Assembly: GCF_052324685.1 (NCBI RefSeq) | Contig: NW_027506900.1 | Location: 1,321,501 to 1,385,500 of the forward strand | Direction: 5' to 3' | Origin: Brachyhypopomus gauderio | Lineage: Eukaryota; Chordata; Actinopteri; Gymnotiformes; Hypopomidae | Length of the DNA: 64,000 nt | Shown: positions 33,217 through 46,300 of the stretch, piece by piece | Layout: every line of letters starts with the position of its first letter | How positions within the stretch are numbered: position 1 is the stretch's first letter | The notes under the pieces: generated by a model | Seen by the model: the letters and a program-made list of their open reading frames with translations, nothing else | Told to the model about the DNA's origin: nothing | Database searches by the model: none | Program-made: the position numbers and the translations under genes

Positions 33217-36200
33217 ATGGATGCAGATCGCATGGTAGGTATGAATCTGTTCGTATACTTTTATTTATTTTAATATTTAAAAGCTGTTGATTCAAGTGAT
33301 GTCTGTTGTTGCTTTTGTAGGTGCCCTTCTCTCTCTTGACTTCGGCTTTTCTAATATATTTGATGCCCCTGTTTGCATCTCATTTTACTGACAAAAAACC
33401 AACAGGTAGAAAACTTTCTCTTAATTTAAAAAGACAGCTGTGTGTTAGACACATAACCATTTGTTTTTACAAGAGAGATCATATATTGTTAATGAAACAC
33501 ATTTGATTTGAATCATATAGTAACCAGTATGAGTGAGCAGCAGATGTTTGTGCAGGGCATGTGGGCTCCACGTTTCTCCAGGAGGCTTTGAGGAGGGCTA
33601 CGGAGCTTACTGATGCTGCGTACACACACACCAACGAGAGGTCAGGAACATAAGAGCTTTGTACTTGGGCTTAACTGCTAGTTTGTTGCGTCCAATTTGT
33701 GGATTAGAATCACATGTCCAGTGGTCCTATAGCTGAGCTTGCTGAGTGTGCTGTTCCTAACCCGCCAGGTCACGGGTTCTATTACCAGGGGCCACAGTCA
33801 CACTAATAACGAGTATGTGCTGTGGATAAGAGTTTGTTGTAAACAGATGTCATTTTGTTAACATTTCTGTCCCAATCTTTCATCTCTCTCAGAGTGAAGA
33901 TGTCCATATCAGAAGGTTCTTTTCGCCCCAGTGACTTGCTAGCACAGTTTAAGCAGACCGGCCCCAGTACCAGGGCTCACATCCGAGCTGCAGAGCTGTT
34001 TGACAACACAGTGGAAATCATCAGAGAGATGGTGTACACACACACTATGGCTCAGCTCAACCATACTGGTATAGTCACACACACGCAACGCTACAGGCCA
34101 AAATGCTGTGCACCCAATCATATCCAATCATATTCACACACGACCACCACCATGCTCACTCTCAGGTAGCTTCACACAAACATGGTCTATGCATATCCAC
34201 CCTGTGTTCTCTAAATCAGGCAAGCCCATTGTGGTTTGCTGCATTTGGTTTGGTAAGAAAAACCTTCTTAGACAAATAGTGTAAGACCTTTTCATGACTT
34301 CTGTCTGTGTCAGAGCTGTTGAGTTTGGAAGACGTGGAGACTTTGCTGGAGGCTACAGGGTGTTCCACGGAGATGAAGAGACCTTTGTGCAGATCAGACT
34401 GCCTATCTGAGCGATACCGTACCATCACTGGGCACTGTAACAACAGGCACGCACACACAGGGTCACCAATACTGCAGCAACAGAATAGTTGTGCATTCAC
34501 ACATACACACTCACATACACGCACACACATGTAACCACACAGCTTTCTGCAAACACTGCACCATCCACAATTGTGCATTCACTGACATATATACACACAC
34601 ACACACACATACATTCATGTACACACAAACATACATTCACACATTCCTTATAAAGTTATTTTGATTCTTCTGCAGACAGGCTCCTCTGCTGGGGGCTGCA
34701 AATACCCCTTACGCCCGCTGGCTTCCCCCAGAGTACGAGGACCTTCATGGGGCTCCCAGAGGCTGGGACCCCCAGCACACCTACCACAACTTCACCTTAC
34801 CTCCAGTAGGACCACACCCTTATCATATTCATCTGTCTGTTGAACATATCATACATATCATGTAGACATCAGTGACATGTTATTTTCTACAATACACTGT
34901 GTACTCATGCAGTCTACATGTAATTGATAGCCATTGCGATGGTGTTCATTATTCTAACCTCAGCCCCATTTCTGGGGACAGGTTCGGGCAGTGTCCCAGG
35001 AGGTGTTACACACCCAGAATGAAAACGTCTCCCCAGATGTTTCTTTGTCTCACCTGTTGGTGGAGTGGGGGCAGTGGATCGACCATGACCTGACCCTGAC
35101 CCCCCAGAGTCCCAGCACGACCTCATTCAAGATGGGAGCTGACTGCACCCACACCTGCAGCAGAGACACGCCATGCTTTCCTATCCAGGTGCATATAAAC
35201 ACACACACACACAAGTACACATGCAAGGTCTCTGGCATACACAAATGATCTCTCTCTGACTCAGATCCCTCTGGCCGACCCTCGTGCGGGCCTTCAGAGC
35301 TGTATGCCGTTCTTCCGCTCCGCCCCCAGCTGTGTGGGGCAGCAGCAGCATCGCGAGCAGCTCAACGCCATCACGGCCTTCGTGGACGCCAACATGGTGT
35401 ACGGCAGCTCGGACGAGCTCGCCCTCAGCCTGCGCAACCACTCGTCCACGCTCGGCCTGCTCGCCCACAACCAACTGCACTCGGACCAGGGGCTCGCCTA
35501 CCTGCCCTACCTGCCACGCACGCACTCCCAGCTGGACCCGTGTGGCCCACGCCAGGAGACCATCTCCCGGTCAGTAACAGGAAAGAGACGCATATCCATG
35601 GAGAACATGACCTTCTGTTTTCACGCAGGTATGCCACAGGGAGGTCGTCTAAATGATGTTATTTATCAGTCGTGGTAATGATCCTGTCATTTTAAAAACA
35701 AAAAAAAATTTTTTGTATAATGTCTGTTTGTGTTATGACTGTTACTCCAATGACTTATGAGGAATTAGGCATATTCCTAACGGATGCTCTTCAGTGTCAG
35801 CACTCCTCGGCTGATCTTTGTCTGGGGCTCTGGTGGGTGTGTTTCAGGTGACCCTCGGGCCAATGAGCATCTAGGCATGGTTGCTTTGCACACGCTGTTC
35901 CTGAGAGAACATAATCGTTTGGCTGAGGAGCTTCACAGGTTGAACCCCCACTGGGGCCCAGACACACTGTACCAGGAGGCCCGGAAAATCCTTGGAGCTG
36001 TCCATCAGGTTCCACTCATCTCACCTGCACCTACAATCGCAAGCCTGGGTTAGAGGGTAGTAGAATCAGGTTGGTTTTTGGCAACCCCTGTCCTGCTTCC
36101 TGCTCTCACTCAGGTCCTGACGTGGGATCACTACTTGCCCCGTGTCCTGGGGAACACAGCGTACTCGGAGCTCATGCCCCTCTATAGCGGTTACAGCCCC

Positions 36201-36379
36201 CAGGTGGACCCCAGCATCACCAACGGCTTCTCTACGGCGGCATTCCGCTTCGCCCATGTGACCGTGCAGCCAGTGGTGAGCCGCCTGGGGCCTGGTTACC
36301 AACTCCAACACGACTATCCCCCACTGCCCTTACACCACTCACTGTTCGCCTCCTGGAGAGTGGTGGAAGAAGGTGTGTG

Positions 36380-36419
<40 letters not shown>

Positions 36420-38408
36420 ACAGACACACACGGACACACACACACACACACACCCACACACACACACACGGACACACACGTACACTAAGAAGCCTCCATG
36501 CAGCTGCCACTGTGCATGCACATGGGTGACTATATTCGATATTCATGGAGTCTTGTTAGTGCATGTGTATACGCTTGTTTTCCTGAACGTCATGACAGTG
36601 TCTGCTGTCAGCAGGTGGTATAGATCCAGTTCTGCGGGGCGTGCTGTTGTTCCCGGCAAAGCTCCAGGCTCCAGATCAAATGATGGTGGAGGAGCTGACC
36701 GAGAGGTTGTTCCAGGCTCAGGGGGGCCTGCCGCTGGACCTGGGGTCTCTCAACCTGCAGAGGGGACGAGACCACGGCCTGCCCGGTACCGGCTGGCCTC
36801 TCCTCATGTGGCACATCACTTACGTGGCCTCCCACTACTTTTTCCATCTTAGCTGGACCAAAGTTCATATGGATCACATGACCACAGATTTTTGCTTTGC
36901 CTTTCATATCATACATGAACAGAAAGCTGATCTCAGACCAGTATTGTTAGTCTAAGGAAATGATCCAGCAGGATCATGGCTGGCAGCCACTTGACTTTGT
37001 TTTGTCTTTATTTTGTGTGTCTGTATGCAGGTTATGGTGCATGGCGTGAGCTGTGTGGCCTCCCCGTCCCTGCAAATGAGTCTGAGTTTGCAGGGATTCT
37101 GGGAAATGTAGGCTTAGCGCAGAAGTTACTTGGTCTGTATGGCACGGCTCACAACATTGATGTGTGGGTGGGGGCCATCTCAGAGCCAGCACTGCCAGGA
37201 GGGAGAGTGGGGCCCCTGCTAGCCTGCCTGCTGGCCAAACAGTTTCGAGCTCTCAGAGACGGAGACAGGTGTGCTGAAGAACAAAACGAGAAAACTCTAA
37301 ATTGTTGATTCCCGTTCAGATTCTCATTTAAAATGATAAACTAAATGCCTGTGATACATGAGTGGGTAATGTCACTGGCTCTCTCTGAGGTTCTGGTGGG
37401 AGCGCGAGGGTGTGTTCAGCGACGCTCAGAGACACTCGCTGCGCAGGGTGTCTCTTTCACGTATCATCTGTGACAACACACACATCGGCCTGGTGCCCTT
37501 GGACGCCTTCGCACGCACGCTCCACCCTGAGCAGCTGCTGCCCTGCACACATCCAAACATCACACACCTTAACCTCTCTGCATGGAAAGAACCAGACACT
37601 GGTATGTGAAAGAGAGCAAATGTATATATCACAACTAGAGAACTTGGGGAAAAAAAAGATCTTTTTGTGTGCTTTTCCTTCCTGTTCTCTTGGTCAGACC
37701 CAGTGTGTGGCCCCATCCCGCGCCTGAAGATCGGTTTCTCTGTACTCTGTGAATCTGCAGTCTTCTTTCAGTGTCCCTCTGGCTATCTGCTACATGGGGC
37801 CACACGCATCACCTGTGACCCCAAAACACACCTGTGGACCCCACATCCTCCCACCTGCCAAGGTTAGTTTGTAAAAGTTTGCCATCTATGGGAGTCTGTT
37901 TCCAGCTTGTTAATCTAACGGAACGCCAAGTTCATATTCAACACTTCTCCACTGGTCTCAGATATAGACGAATGTTCCAGCCAGCCCACCGCCTGCTCCA
38001 CACACCTGCAGTGCAGTAACACACCAGGCTCTTTCCTCTGCTCAGGTAAGCATGCAGACATAAGGCATTTTCACACTGGCTAGAGCCCTCCCATCCTACA
38101 TGGGCAGTGTCGGCAGTGCGGTGTTGATACCAGAATGTCTGAGATGTCTTTCTGGCACAGAGTCTCCCGCGACGGCCCTGTCTGCTCCCTCCACCGCTGC
38201 AGCCGTCATGGCAGTGCTGGGGGGCGTGGCCACCGTGCTCCTGATAATCACCTGCTACAGAAGGTGTGTGTGTAGGTGGGTGGTTGATTTGTGTGATCTG
38301 ATGTTAAAGCCTCGGCTGCTGGATTTATACCAGTTCTTTCTTCCTCACAGGCAATTCCTCCGAGAAGCTGAGCCCATCAAGACAGTATGCTGCGAGAGGA
38401 AACACTGA
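33217..38408 (+). CDS. tpo: Thyroid peroxidase
   Basis: This membrane-bound haem peroxidase iodinates and couples thyroglobulin tyrosines at the thyrocyte surface. Exons: 33217-33234, 33321-33405, 33556-33640, 33893-34068, 34314-34446, 34676-34805, 34982-35188, 35265-35628, 35848-36008, 36114-36372, 36615-36785, 37031-37268, 37390-37601, 37698-37862, 37962-38045, 38161-38263 and 38351-38408 (882 residues; human about 933). A signal peptide ([20 protein letters not shown]) comes from exon 2. The distal His/haem Asp region is WGQWIDHD. The catalytic Arg and haem-linked Glu are in GDPRANE. The proximal His is in [18 protein letters not shown] is conserved. A sushi domain (exon 14), a shortened EGF-like domain ([12 protein letters not shown], exon 15) and a transmembrane helix (exon 16) separate thyroid peroxidase from MPO/EPO/LPO. 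The exon 5 donor is GC. A different last-exon frame would run to 38460. Confidence 0.93.
36381..36482. repeat. (AC)n-rich microsatellite
   Basis: Interrupted AC run starting about 8 bp after the tpo exon 10 donor (GAAG|GTGTGTGA). Confidence 0.9.
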
Positions 38409-38460
38409 CACCGGCATCGTGTTTACCCGATTTGAGATCCCGTTTGTGATCCCATTCTAA

Positions 38461-40278
38461 TGAGAGATGTGTCCACTCATATTATTTATTGTAACAAGAA
38501 AAATATTTACTGTGCAGAGCCTATACATTTTAAATATATTTGGTTTTGTCAAAATGCATGTCTGCTAGTACCCACATGTTTAATTTGGCTAAATGTTTAT
38601 TTTATTTAATGTTTATTTCATTTAATGTTTATTTCCTCAGCTTTGTTAAAACACTCAAAAGACTTTTGTTGGTCAAAATATTCAATATAGTCATTTTCGC
38701 ACAGCCAATATTGTATGTGTACAGATTAGCGTGTTGTCTTTACATTGCCTGTGTGTTTCTTTAAGTGCGGACTCATGCAAACGTGCTCCCTGCACTGCTG
38801 CGCACAGTGAAACCTGTTCTGTGGCATGCAGTAACACGGAGCAGGTTCACAGGTTTCGAAGCCTGCTGTGCTTTTGTTCGCCTCGATCTGGGTGTGAGGC
38901 GTGTCACTCGTCATTCACAGACAGCTCTGCCCTGGACAACACCCCCTCCCCCCACCCTAAATGGAAAAATTATCCCATTTTTTCAACATAATCTAGTCCT
39001 TTCCATCCAGGGAACCAGATGATCTGAGAGATGTGTGAAGGACCGATTTTCTGTTGTCACACATTCCTTTAATTGTTTGACAAACTGACATCTATGTGTT
39101 ACTTAATTTGACACTGAAATTAAATTCCATCATCTGAAATGGAGTCAGACATCAGGCTGTCTGGACTCCACTGTCATCTCATTTGAAGAACTGGTCAATA
39201 TCAGGAGCCTGTGAATATATTTTACTGTAGCTACAAATTAAAGGTACACAGTCAGACCTTTCATTGAATATTTTATTGCATGATGCTACATATGGAGTGT
39301 GAAGACTGCTCATATGCACCCAAGCAGTTCAGCTAGCATGTAAGATAAGAGATAGAGAAAGGACGCTAAAGGTATTTAAGTGATGCAAAGCTTGAATACT
39401 TGTTCTTCATCTATGACCTGATGATTTCTGCTTGTTTTAATTTTACTTCCAGTCTTTTAGTTACTGAATACGCTGAAGCAATTGCATCCGTGAAACAAGT
39501 ATACAGATCTGCATGTCTTTATCTCTGCTACACGGCAACGTATTTGGCTCTAGGACAACATGATTGTCAATCGTGCAACAGTTATTATACAGAACTCCGT
39601 TGTTTAGACCCAAGGTCCTGTCCCATTAAGTACCACAATTCATTGTAAAATGTCTGTACATCAATGCATGGACACCAGGATTCACTGGTGTCAATAATGG
39701 CATGTGCACAGAAGAGGGTCATTAAGGCGTACACCTGTTTGAACACCTGTGTACATGTTGAAGGAGCATGCTGGTGATTGGTAGTGGGAAAGCAGGCCTT
39801 TGAAATCTTTGACAGTACAGCAAGTGTAGCTGTGCTTGGTTAAGGCAGAAGCAAGATTAAAACATGAATAGCATTTGACAGCTTTAAAAGTTTTTGAACA
39901 CCAATGTGTCGTCACATTTTACCTGTGTGCGTTGGATGAAAACTAGACACATTTCGCAGCTTGAAGACTTTCTTTAAGCTGCATCAGCCCTACCAAAGGT
40001 ACGTCAAATTAACCCAAACTTTAATCCATGTTTACTTCACAGCAAGAACCACACTGACGTTCTACAAATCAAAGTGTAGTAAAGACACGGAAAACTATTG
40101 TTTACTAGTAGGTCCATTCACAAACATAAGAAAATAATACTGATTAAACATGTAGCAGGCCTGCTCATGTCGTCAGAAGTCTTACCAAGAATAAGCTTAT
40201 GGACTGCTGTGCTGAGATTCTGCTGCTTTGGCATCAAGATCCATTCCTGTGGGCTCCAAAAGTAACGGACACTGATAC
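38461..40278. other. Intergenic region between convergent tpo and rab3il1
   Basis: No coding exon was found. Short frames here lack family resemblance. The tpo 3' UTR must end inside, but no clear AATAAA was seen near the stop. A small palindrome (GACACCA...TGGTGTC) lies at about 39670. Confidence 0.5.
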
Positions 40279-40284
40279 TTTATT
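40279..40284 (-). terminator. rab3il1: rab3il1 poly(A) signal
   Basis: TTTATT on + reads AATAAA on -, about 61 bp past the rab3il1 stop, implying a short 3' UTR. Confidence 0.5.
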
Positions 40285-40344
40285 ATTTTTTTAAGAGTCT
40301 TTATGTCAGATCAGGTGCTGTCATCAAGTAGCTGTGCGTGGCCT

Positions 40345-43286
40345 TCAACTGTCATCTGTGAGGAAGAACCCCAGCTTGGCCACAGACATCTCCCTCCGTA
40401 GACGAACCAGTTCCCAAAACATCTGCTCAGCTGCAGAGATGGGGAGTGCATGAGCTCAGCATGTGTACTACAGTCTACTCACTCTACTACCTACTACTCC
40501 ACTGTCTACTCACTCTACTACCTACTACTCCACTGTCTACTCACTTTATTAGCTACTACTCCACTGTCTACTCACTCTATTAGCTACTACTCTACTGTCT
40601 ACTCACTCTACTACCTACTACTCCACTGTCTACTCACTTTACTATCTACTACTTTACCATCTACACCTTCATCTATCTACTACTCTACCATCTACTCCCT
40701 CTACTAGATACTACTCTACCATCTACTCACTCTACTACCTACTACTCCATTGTCTACTCACTCTACTACCTACTATTCCACTGTCTACTCACTCTACTAC
40801 CTACTATTCCAATGTCTACTGACTCTACTACCTACTATTCCACTGTCTACTCACTCTACTACCTACTATTCCACTGTCTACTGACTCTACTACCTACTAC
40901 TCCACTGTCTACTCCCTCTACTACCTACTACTCTACCATCTACTCCCTCTACTACTCCACTGTCTACTTACTCTACTAGCTACTACTCTACCACTCTACC
41001 ATCTACTCCCTCTACTACTCCACTGTCTACTCACTCTACTACCTACTACTCCACTGTCTACTCACTTTACCATCTACACCTTCATCTATCTACTACTCTA
41101 CCATCTACCCCCTCTACTAGCTACTACTCTACCATCTACTCCCTCTACGACTCCACTGTCTACTCACTCTACTAGATACTACTCTACCATCTACTCCCTC
41201 TACTACCTTCTATTCCACTGTCTACTCCCTCTACTACTTACTATTCCACTGTCTACTGACTCTACTACCTACTATTCCACTGTCTACTGACTCTACTACC
41301 TACTACTCCACTGTCTACTCACTTTACTATCTACTACTTTACCATATACACCTTCATCTATCTACTACTCTACCATCTACTCACTCTACTAGATACTACT
41401 CTACCATCTACTCCCTCTACTACCTACTACTCCATTGTCTACTCACTCTACTACCTACTATTCCACTGTCTACTGACTCTACTACCTACTATTCCACTGT
41501 CTACTCACTCTACTACCTACTATTCCACTGTCTACTCACTCTACTACCTACTACTCCACTGTCTACTCCCTCTACTACCTACTACTCTACCGTCTACTAT
41601 CTTATCTAAGGTAGTTTACAAGCCTGCAAAGCTGCTTTGTACATGAGGGTTGTTCACTCACCATCCTGTCTGACCAGACCTTGCTGGATGTATCTGATAT
41701 AGGTGAAGAAGTTACACACAGCTGTGATCTGGCAACATACAAAAAACATGACTTTGATTTTACAGAAAGTTACAGAAAATGTATCACCTTTCACATTTTT
41801 GTAAATATACATATATACACTATATATGTATACAAATATACAATATATAATATATACACTCACTGGCCACTTTATTAGGTACACCTGTCCAACTGCTCAT
41901 TAAAGCAAATGTCGAATCAGCCAATCACATGGCAGCAACTCAATGTATTTATGCATGTAGACATAGCCAAGACAATCTGCTGCCGTAAACTGAGCATCAG
42001 AATGAAAAAGAAGGGTGATTTAAGTGACTTTGAACGTTGGTTCAAACGTTGGGATGGTCTGAGTATTTCAGAAACTGCCGATCTACTGGGATTTTCACTC
42101 ACAACCATCTCTAGGGTTTACAAAGAGAAATGGTCCAAAAAGAGAAAATATCCAGTGTGCAGCACTTCTGTGGGAAATGCCTTGTTGATGCCAGAGGTCA
42201 GAGGAGAATGGCCAGACTGGTTCAAGCTGATAGAACGGCAACAGTAACAATAAGCAGTCGTTACAACCGAGGCATGCAGAAGAGCATCTCTGAACGCACA
42301 ACACGTCGAACTTTGAGGTGAATGGACTACAGCATCAGAAGACCAAACCGGTGCCACTCCTGTCAGATAAGAACAGGAAACTGAGGCTACAATTCACACA
42401 GGCTCACCAAAATTGAATTATAGAAGATTGGAAAAACGTTGCCTGGTCTGATGAGTCTCGATTTCTGCTGCGACATTCGGATGGTAGGGTCAGAATTTGT
42501 CTGGAGACATACTTGGCTAGTCCATCACCTTTACATTCCTCAGCAAGGCAGTTTGGGGTCGTTATGTTGAAAAACTGCCATGTGGCCCACTTTAGGACCA
42601 CAGGACATGGTTCCAGTAACCCATTCTCTTGGACTGCATGTCTCCAAGTTTGTGTGTCTTCTTGTGCATCATGTTCAGAAGAGGCTTCCATCTGACAGCC
42701 ATGCGGACCGATGCAGTGTGCAGCGTTTGGTCTGACCTCCCCCTTCTTTAACCTCTGCAGGCAGCACTTCTGTGTCTCCTATTTTGAAGCCAACCTCTGG
42801 ATATGACGCTGAACACGTGGACTAATCTTCTTTGGTTGACCCTGGCCATGCTCGTTCCTAGTGTAACCCATCCTAGAAAACCGCTGTATTTGGCCACCGT
42901 GCTATATCTCAGTTTAGTTTAGCGATCTTCATATAGTCTAATCCATCTTTGTAGTGATCAACAATTTTATGCATCACATCCTCAAGAGACTTCTTCACCA
43001 TGAGGTGCCATGTCGAATTTCCAGTAGCGAGTGAATTGTACACAAAGCACCACATTTACGAGCCCTGCTCTCCATTCACACCTAGAACCTTGTAACTCAA
43101 ACGAGTCGCATAACACCAGGGAGGGACAACGACAATTGAGCACATTGTGGACATGTTCACTGTGAGGTGTACTCAGTTTTGTTGTCAGAAGACAGTAAAT
43201 CTATACTGCTATACAAGCTGTGCACCATGAAAAGATATAATAAAATATTTCTAGAAATGTGAAGGGTGTATTCAGTTTTGTGAAAT

Positions 43287-43359
<73 letters not shown>

Positions 43360-46300
43360 TTGTGTATGTATATATGGGAAAAATGGAACATGGAGGGAAT
43401 ATACCCTTGCTCTGCTGGAGGGGGAGATGTGGTAATATGTCTCTTTGTCTCCCAGTTTGATGCGATGTCGGCAGGGGTGGGACATCCCGCTCAGTGCACA
43501 CGTCCTGCGTCAGCACACAAGGGCTCGTTAACTCTGAGGTCTGCTCCCCCAACAGCTAACACAGCCAATACAGACCAGAGTACAGAACATTCAGTACTTC
43601 TGTTAGTTACACATACATGAGCGTGTACTAGAGACCATATAAAGGAAGCCCTTATACAGACCTGCTTTATTAAAGACTGCACATTTTATTTCTACTAGCA
43701 TTTAAGCAAGCACGAGAACACCGCAACAATGGAAACGTGTCCATAATGAGTTGGAGGTTAGACTCTGTACAGCACATGTTTGGAAAGGGACAGAAACTTG
43801 GAGAGAATGTTGGAGTGGTTATTCTCACTGTGAAGCGGGTTAGAGTTTGGGTTAGAATTATGGCATGATGTGACGCTCAGACGCTATTGTAAAGTCACTT
43901 ACGTCTCTACTGGTGCTCGGCAGCCGCTGTGAAAACAAGCCCATGATCAAAGTGTAATCAGACTGTGATCGAAAGAACAGGAGTCTAACCAAAAACAATG
44001 GGATTTTAACCCCCCCGAGGAAGTTCATAAAGAATAGAGGAGCACGACTGCTTTGAGCATAGAAACTACACCAGGTTGAATGATTATGGAGAACCTGAAC
44101 AAATCAAATCTGTCCCACATGTTATTTTGATTCGGCTCATACATGTTAAATCCTGAATGGTGGGGCACAGGGTTTCAATTCCAGTATTTCCAGTTTGGGC
44201 ACATGGGAGGACGTTGGAGTTTAGCTACAGTCTGTGAGTCACACACTCCCTCAAAATATTTAATTGTTTCTGCTCCAGTATTTAAAAGGTTTTCATACTT
44301 AAACCAGCTGTTGGTGTCCGAACATACATTAAGACACCTAAGACTGGTTTGACTCAATCACAAGGACCGGCTCAGAAAGTGCATCCAAGCCGAATTAAAG
44401 ATACATTAGTCAAAGGACACGTGGTCACGAACACTGTGTAGCACATATTACTCACTTGGGTCCACCACATTCAACAGCTGAGGTCTTTATCATGGGCATC
44501 ACTGTCATGGCAACAGGCTCAATAGTCAAAGAGTTATTCTCCACTGCACGCTGCACAGACTGAGACAGCTAGAAAGACACACACACACACACACAAGAGT
44601 TATGTTCAAATGCTCCTTTTCTTGGTCAAGTCCAATACATTCAAAACATATACAAACCAACTCGCATACTTCTGAGCGTGTGAAGGAAAGACAGGGCTCA
44701 ATGTCCTCTCTGTAGATGCGGCTGATGAAGGCAGAAGATCGGTCCAGACTCGGAGCCTCCTTCCATGACAAAAACTCTGCAAACAACACAGAATCCAACT
44801 AGACAGAGAGGGACATACAGAGAGAGCAACACGTTAAGCTACACAGGGCACTTAATCGCTGACCCGATGTAATGCAGTTCATTTGGACAGTTTTTTCATT
44901 TGTATTTTTTGGTTCAGAGTTAAATTGCCAACGGTGAGGCTGAAGAGCAGCATGTCAGGTTAGCATTTATACACACAATGGCATCCTTTAAAACACAGGG
45001 CCTCTCTACCCTGCTGCAAAAAAAGGGCTTCAAAAACTGCTCCTGTCCAAATATTTAAGGACCTTTGTTTGCATGTGTGCAACATACACTATTTGATTGA
45101 TGTAAATACTGCTGCTGGTCATAAGAGATCACCTGTTATATAACATAAGAGATTACAATAATGCCTAAACTTAATGCAGGTTATAATTGCTGTTAAAATG
45201 AATTAAAATGTTTCATAAGAATCAAAAGTAAAAAGCCCACATACAACTATGGTCTAAACGGGGCCAGGGTGAAAACCCACATGTTGACAGCCTGCAAGAT
45301 TCACTAAAACCCAACAACAACAAACACATAAGCCGAATAACCTCCCAAACCCTGTGGACCCACAGTGGTGCCCTGTCTGGCAGTTACCTGGCAACAGTAA
45401 GCCCCCTGGCATTCTCTATGCTGTTGCAGAGATCAGATTGACACACTGAGCTGGACCAGAGGTGTAGGGACAGGGTGTCGAGAGGGACAGCCCACATGAG
45501 CATGGAAGTAGGATAGAGGTCTTGTAGAAAGGGTAACACAGTAAGGGGAAATGATGTCAAAACCACTAAGGAGAAAGACAGTGGAAGAAAACAGGAGATA
45601 CAAGTGAGTTACCTGAATAAGCTTTTAATTGGCCAAAGCCTGTGCAAGACAGGGAAGGAAGAAAAGCAAAAGTCTCCTACCAGCTGTTAAGGACAGTTAG
45701 ACAAAACTGAAATTCTTGTTCGTCCAAACTAGGGTCGTTTCTAAATCACTATCACAGTATTACCCATACAGTATGCAGAAGTCAGCAAAATGCAAATCAA
45801 GTTTTATTTTGATGTTGCACTGGGAGCATTCTGAACAGATGCGATCTCAGATGTTACAGAGGAGTCTTTGCTTTGATGAAATAACAACTTTGGTGTGTGT
45901 GAACCCTCTCCTATTCTTTTACTGTCATCATGAAAATTAGATCCTTTTTGGGAATAATTTTATCTGGTCTTTTTTTGTTATATTTGTGTTTTTCACATAT
46001 AAAATGTATTACATATATGTATGTATATGTAAGTATGTATATATTATGGTGCGACACTTTCTCAGGATCTTTGCGCTCCAATCCTGCGTCTGTGTTTGAA
46101 TGTGAGGTTGTGTTTGAATGTGAGGTTGTGAGTGAATGTGAGGTTGTGAGTGAATGTGAGGTTGTGTTTGAATGTGAGGTTTGTGTTTGAATGTGAGGTT
46201 TGTGTTTGAATGTGAGGTTGTGAGTGAATGTGAGGTTGTGTTTGAATGTGAGGTTGTGTTTGAATGTGAGGTTTGTGTTTGAATGCGAGGTTGTGAGTGA

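Noticed and set aside
40450-40707. Open frame of [16 protein letters not shown] repeats
   Set aside because: A minisatellite artefact within the last rab3il1 intron.
40460-41610. CRISPR-like array
   Set aside because: Units are contiguous degenerate tandem repeats without unique spacers, in a vertebrate intron.
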